Assembly: GCA_020830965.2 (NCBI GenBank)
Contig: JACCFC020000021.1
Location: 1 to 57,269, forward strand
Source: Neisseriaceae bacterium TC5R-5
GTDB taxonomy: Bacteria > Pseudomonadota > Gammaproteobacteria > Burkholderiales > Chromobacteriaceae
Direction of reading: 5' to 3'
Length of the DNA stretch: 57,269 nt
Shown here: piece after piece, positions 53,546 through 57,269 of the stretch
Numbering within the stretch: the stretch's first letter is position 1
Layout: each line of letters begins with the position of its first letter
The notes under the pieces: model-generated
The model's input: only the letters and a program-made list of their open reading frames with translations
Told to the model about the DNA's origin: nothing
Database searches by the model: none
Program-made: the position numbers and the translations under genes

Positions 53546-55243
53546 ATGTCGCGAATTATTTGCCGTGAAGTACCGCCACAACATCAACAACAACTGCAAC
53601 AACAAGGCCTCAGCCCGCTACTAGCCCGGCTGTACGCTGCGCGTGGTATTGCCCAGGCCGCTGAGCTCGACTACAGCCTCAAGGCGCTGCTGCCGTATCA
53701 AAGCATGAAAAATATTCAGGCGATGGCGCAGCGGCTGGCCGATGCCATTGCCCAGCGTCAGCGCCTGCTAGTGGTGGCCGATTACGATGCCGATGGCGCT
53801 ACCGCCTGCGCGGTGGCGATCAAGGGCCTGACTCTGCTTGGCGCACGAGTCGACTTCATCGTTCCCAATCGCTTCGAATATGGCTACGGCCTGACCCCGG
53901 AAATCGTCGCGCTCGCGGCGGAACAACAACCCGATATCATCCTCACCGTCGATAACGGCATTGCCAGCGTGGCCGGTGTGAAAGCCGCCAAAGCATGTGG
54001 TATTGAAGTGCTGATTACCGACCACCACCTGCCTGGCGAACAACTGCCGGATGCCCTTATCGTCAATCCCAACCAACTGGGCTGTGATTTCCCTTCCAAA
54101 AACCTGGCCGGCGTTGGTGTCATGTTCTACGTGCTGCTGGCGCTGCGCGCAGAAATGCGTGCCCGTGGCGGCTTTGCGCAACAAGCCGAACCCAATCTGG
54201 GCGAATTGCTCGACTACGTAGCCCTCGGCACAGTAGCCGACGTGGTTCAACTGGATCGTAACAACCGCACACTGGTCGAAAACGGCCTGCGCCGCATGCG
54301 TGCCGGGCGCATGGCTCCCGGCATCGCCGCGCTATTCCAAGTAGCCGGTCGCGCCCACGACAAAGCCAGCGCCTTCGACCTCGGCTTCACCTTGGGGCCA
54401 CGCCTCAATGCTGCCGGCCGGCTGGACGATATGAGCCTGGGCATCGCCTGCCTGCTGGCCAATAACGAAGCGCAAGCGCTGCAACTGGCGCAACAACTCG
54501 ACCAGCTTAACCGTGAACGACGCCAGATTGAACACGGCATGCAAGACGAAGCACTGGCAGCACTAAGTCAGATTGAACCGGCCAACAACTACACGCTGGC
54601 ACTCTACCGCGCTGACTGGCATCAAGGTGTGGTCGGCATCATTGCCTCCCGCCTTAAAGAACGCTACCACCGGCCCACCATCGTTTTTGCCCCGGGTGAA
54701 AGTGGCGAAATCAAAGGCTCCGGCCGCTCCATCCCCGGCTTCCACCTGCGTGATGCGCTGGACTTGGTCTCCAAGCGCCAGCCCGGCCTCATCGCCAAAT
54801 TTGGCGGTCATGCGATGGCTGCCGGCTTAAGCCTGCCGGAAGCGGCTCTGGCCGACTTTCAACAGGCTTTTGAAAGCGTCGCCAGAGAAAGGCTGGCCGA
54901 ACACCACCTCACCCGCACCATCGAAACCGATGGCGGCCTTAACGCGCACGAACTCAACCTGCCGCTGGCCGAACAACTGGCCAGCGAAGTCTGGGGCCAA
55001 GGCTTTCCCGTGCCTTATTTTCACAACCGCTTTGCCGTGATCAGCCAGCGCATCGTCGGCAGCAAACACCTCAAACTGCGGCTAGCGCGCGAAGGCGAAG
55101 AATTCGATGCCATGCTGTTTAACCAAGCCGACTGGCTGCCCGACAATATCGACGCCGTCTACCAACTGATTGCCAACGAATGGCAAGGCAAAAAAGAACT
55201 GCAAATCTACCTACAACACTGGACAGCGCTAGCCGAAGGATAA
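53546..55243 (+). CDS. recJ: Single-strand DNA exonuclease RecJ
   Basis: 565 residues, normal length. DHH-superfamily nuclease: ADYDADGATA (Asp79, Asp81, Asp83), TVDNGIAS (Asp136) and ITDHHLPG (Asp159-His160-His161) bind the metal ions. The DHHA1 domain contains GSGRSIPGFHLRDAL and KFGGHAMAAGLSL. It degrades single strands 5' to 3' in RecF-pathway recombination and mismatch repair. It is followed by rmuC after four bases. Confidence 0.98.
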   Translation: MSRIICREVPPQHQQQLQQQGLSPLLARLYAARGIAQAAELDYSLKALLPYQSMKNIQAMAQRLADAIAQRQRLLVVADYDADGATACAVAIKGLTLLGARVDFIVPNRFEYGYGLTPEIVALAAEQQPDIILTVDNGIASVAGVKAAKACGIEVLITDHHLPGEQLPDALIVNPNQLGCDFPSKNLAGVGVMFYVLLALRAEMRARGGFAQQAEPNLGELLDYVALGTVADVVQLDRNNRTLVENGLRRMRAGRMAPGIAALFQVAGRAHDKASAFDLGFTLGPRLNAAGRLDDMSLGIACLLANNEAQALQLAQQLDQLNRERRQIEHGMQDEALAALSQIEPANNYTLALYRADWHQGVVGIIASRLKERYHRPTIVFAPGESGEIKGSGRSIPGFHLRDALDLVSKRQPGLIAKFGGHAMAAGLSLPEAALADFQQAFESVARERLAEHHLTRTIETDGGLNAHELNLPLAEQLASEVWGQGFPVPYFHNRFAVISQRIVGSKHLKLRLAREGEEFDAMLFNQADWLPDNIDAVYQLIANEWQGKKELQIYLQHWTALAEG

Positions 55244-55247
55244 CCCT

Positions 55248-56834
55248 ATGAACATCATCTTTGGCCTGCTCTGCGGGCTGGTACTAGGCGCCGCCATCGC
55301 CTGGCTGTGGCATAAACAACACAGCCAGGCCGCCCAACAGCAGGCCGCCCAACAAGCGCAACAAGAACTGGCCCAGCTGCAAGGCCAACTGCAAAGCAGC
55401 GTTGCCCTATTACAAGAAACCCGCCAGCGCGCCGAACAGGCGCAAAGCGAACTCCACAACCATCGACAACTGCTCAGCGCCAGCCAACAGCAACAATCGA
55501 TAGACGCCACCCGCGCCCAGCGCATTCCGGCACTGGAACAAGCACTGAACGAACGCGATAGTCAATTGCAACAAGCCCAGCTCGAACTGCGCCAGCTTGC
55601 CGCGCTACTGGCCAGCAGCGAAGAGCAAGGCCGCCAACTGCACAGCCTGCGCGAACAACAAACCCAACTCAGCCAGGAACTCACCCGCCTGACCGCCCGC
55701 GAGCAGGAACTCAGCACCACGCTGCAACAGGAACGCCGCCAGAGTGCCGAAAAATTGGCGCTGCTGACCGAAGCGCGCGAATCGCTGGGCGCGCAATTCA
55801 AAAGCCTGGCCAACGATATTCTCGAAGAAAAATCCAAACGCTTTACCGAACAAAACCAGCACAACCTTGGCGCCTTACTCAACCCGCTGAACGAACGTAT
55901 TCAGGGCTTTGGCAAACTGGTACAAGACACCTACGACAAAGACTCCAAAGAACGCCTGACGCTGGAAAACGAACTCAAACGCCTGCAAACGCTGAATATT
56001 CAGCTTAATAGCGACGCCGTTGCCCTCACCAACGCGCTTACCGGTGCCAGCAGCAAAGCGCAAGGCACCTGGGGCGAAATGGTGCTGGAACGCGTGCTGG
56101 AAACCTCCGGTCTGCACAAAGACCGCGAATACCGCGTACAAGTCTCCGACACCGTTAACAGCGAAGAAGGCAATAAACGCTACCAGCCGGATGTGGTGAT
56201 TGACCTGCCGGAAGGCAAACAACTGGTGGTCGACTCCAAAGTCAGCCTCAATGCTTATGTGCGCTACACCGCCGCCACCGAAGACAGCCAGCGCGAACTG
56301 GAACTCAAAGCCCATGTCGCCGCCATCCGCCAGCACATCCGCACCCTGTCCGAAAAGCGCTATCAAGACCTGTACCAACTGCACACGCTGGACTTTGTCT
56401 TCATGTTCATCCCGGTAGAACCGGCCTACCTGCTGGCGGTACAGCAAGACATGACGCTGTTTAACGAAGCTTTCGAGCGCCGCATCATGATTGTCGGCCC
56501 CAGCACCCTGCTTGCCACCCTGCGCACCGTCGCCAGCATCTGGCGCTACGAACACCAAAACCAGAACGCGCAGGAAATCGCCCGCCAGGGCGGCGCCCTC
56601 TACGACAAATTCGCCGGCTTTGTCGGCAATATGGAAAAACTGGGCAAACAACTGGACAGTAGCCGCGACACCTTTGGCGATGCGATGAAACAACTCAGCA
56701 GCGGCCGAGGTAATTTACTCACCAGTGCCGAAAAACTGCGCAAACTGGGCGTACGCACAAACAAGCAACTGGCCAAGCTGCCGGGGGTGGCAGAGGGAGT
56801 GGATGATGAAGAAGAAGTGGCGGCGGATAGCTAG
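55248..56834 (+). CDS. rmuC: RmuC-family DNA recombination protein
   Basis: 528 residues. An N-terminal membrane helix (about 1-18), a long Gln/Leu/Ala-rich coiled coil (about 20-190), then the RmuC domain (about 200-500) with GTWGEMVLERVLETSG and the nuclease-like PDVVIDLPEGKQLVVDSK. RmuC limits inversion at short repeats in E. coli. The protein is complete; an IS3-type end begins only six bases behind its stop, so the insertion has just missed the gene. Confidence 0.95.
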   Translation: MNIIFGLLCGLVLGAAIAWLWHKQHSQAAQQQAAQQAQQELAQLQGQLQSSVALLQETRQRAEQAQSELHNHRQLLSASQQQQSIDATRAQRIPALEQALNERDSQLQQAQLELRQLAALLASSEEQGRQLHSLREQQTQLSQELTRLTAREQELSTTLQQERRQSAEKLALLTEARESLGAQFKSLANDILEEKSKRFTEQNQHNLGALLNPLNERIQGFGKLVQDTYDKDSKERLTLENELKRLQTLNIQLNSDAVALTNALTGASSKAQGTWGEMVLERVLETSGLHKDREYRVQVSDTVNSEEGNKRYQPDVVIDLPEGKQLVVDSKVSLNAYVRYTAATEDSQRELELKAHVAAIRQHIRTLSEKRYQDLYQLHTLDFVFMFIPVEPAYLLAVQQDMTLFNEAFERRIMIVGPSTLLATLRTVASIWRYEHQNQNAQEIARQGGALYDKFAGFVGNMEKLGKQLDSSRDTFGDAMKQLSSGRGNLLTSAEKLRKLGVRTNKQLAKLPGVAEGVDDEEEVAADS

Positions 56835-56840
56835 GTAAGT

Positions 56841-57006
56841 TGACAAAAATGGATACAAACGTTTGATAAACTTAGAACGGAGGTATCACATGAAGCAACG
56901 AATTTCCAACGGGATATACAACAAAGAATTTAGAGAGCAGGCTGTGAAGCGAGAGAATGAAGAAGGCTTAAGTGCAGAAGCTTCAGATATGGGTCGGAGA
57001 CATTAG
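56841..57006 (+). pseudogene. IS3-family left end with truncated orfA
   Basis: TGACAAAAATGGATAC (from 56841) looks like an IS3-type terminal repeat. GGAGGT precedes ATG 56890, which opens a 38-codon frame (MKQRISNGIYNKEFREQAVK, then stop at 57004-57006). EFREQAVK with a following EEGLS matches the start of IS3-family OrfA, which normally continues for about 90-100 residues with the helix-turn-helix. It breaks off at MGRRH, so this copy is dead. Confidence 0.75.
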
Positions 57007-57095
57007 CTATCTATTATTGACGACCAACCTCAGTCTGCACTGGCTTCAAATATGAGCGCTTCTGACCTGTCCTGACAACCGTAGACACACCTTGC

Positions 57096-57269
57096 TCAAA
57101 TACCGACCGCCTGTTTGCTAAATTTTTGTGCAAACACGGCCGGTGCCAGATTGCCAAGGCGCGAGTGGCGCCGCTGGCGATTGTAGAAGATTTCGATGTA
57201 CTCCCGGATCGACGCTTCCGCCTCAAGCCGGGTGCCATATCGGTGATGATGCACCAACTCGTTCTTCAA
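57096..57269 (-). pseudogene. IS3-family transposase OrfB, C-terminal end (cut by window edge)
   Basis: Reading in from the right edge, 57 codons end with TGA at 57096-57098. LKNELVHHHRYGTRLEAEA and YIEIFYNRQRRHSRLGNL are the characteristic end of IS3-family OrfB, with the last catalytic Glu in LKNE. Beyond the stop, TTGTCAGGACAGGTCA on the minus strand (around 57062-57077) probably includes the terminal repeat. It faces the orfA fragment to the left and is of a different IS3 subgroup by sequence. Whether the rest is intact is outside the window. Confidence 0.82.

Noticed and set aside
52906-56693. Long leftward frames opposite the RpfE-type, recJ and rmuC genes
   Set aside because: They are antisense shadows caused by high third-position GC on the coding strand; the plus-strand proteins are clear family members.
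1-57269. CRISPR array, restriction-modification, toxin-antitoxin or phage defence system
   Set aside because: I saw no spaced direct-repeat array and no gene of these types; apart from the IS fragments and MITE-like copies the window is mostly core chromosome.

Overview
The window reads as a chromosomal segment of a betaproteobacterium, most likely of the order Neisseriales. The grounds are gene order and families: tig-clpP-clpX-lon-hupB-tRNA-Val-tRNA-Asp-ppiD, an RpfE-type regulator next to recJ, a complete fliLMNOPQR run, a kynR/kynBU cluster, a YjfB-type motility protein and a trimeric-autotransporter anchor. The genus cannot be named from the sequence alone. Both ends carry insertion-sequence debris: an IS5-type transposase tail at the left, and two different IS3-type fragments at the right.

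Layout. 0-2.5 kb: IS5 tail, then a leftward catalase-like peroxidase/cytochrome b561 pair and a hairpin-rich gap. 2.5-5.5 kb: mutS with a small unknown gene behind it. 5.9-10.4 kb: an acetylornithine/succinylornithine-type aminotransferase and an AT-rich BvgA/BvgS-like phosphorelay. 10.4-14.7 kb: kynurenine catabolism (Lrp-type regulator, kynB, kynU, amino-acid permease). Three copies of a short inverted-repeat element sit in the gaps around it. 14.8-16.6 kb: a DUF2269 membrane protein and an SDR-DoxX fusion. 17-18.7 kb: a second cytochrome b561 with two YceI proteins. 18.8-27.3 kb: housekeeping (DUF484, dapF, a LysR regulator, selO, ldcA, a parvulin, a GNAT, gltX). 27.6-33.6 kb: surface and export functions (trimeric autotransporter, YjfB, RND pump and adaptor). 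34.2-39 kb: flagellar switch and export-gate genes, with an acetyltransferase gene threaded between fliP and fliQ. 39-43 kb: yebC, mltA, ppiD. 43.1-49.6 kb: two tRNAs, HU and the Lon/ClpXP/trigger-factor proteostasis block. 49.8-56.8 kb: anmK, an M23 peptidase, the RpfE-type gene, recJ and rmuC.

How the genes work together. The kyn genes turn N-formylkynurenine into anthranilate and alanine; the first enzyme (tryptophan dioxygenase) is not in the window. The fli genes form one chain with start/stop overlaps from fliM to fliR, and the acetyltransferase is part of that chain. The proteostasis block has a near-consensus heat-shock promoter before lon, and hupB and the tRNAs have a clear promoter and terminator. 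AnmK and the M23 peptidase abut and both serve cell-wall turnover or recycling; LdcA and MltA act on the same polymer.

The most notable points are the acetyltransferase gene inside the fliP-fliQ junction; a 102-bp MITE-like element in three copies, each flanked by 3-bp TTA/TAA direct repeats; a BvgS-type kinase with an apparent lipoprotein signal carrying Asp at +2; a possible short promoter-hairpin transcript ahead of the aminotransferase gene; and an apparent reversal of strand composition in the right third. Alignments and compositions were judged by eye; no searches were run.
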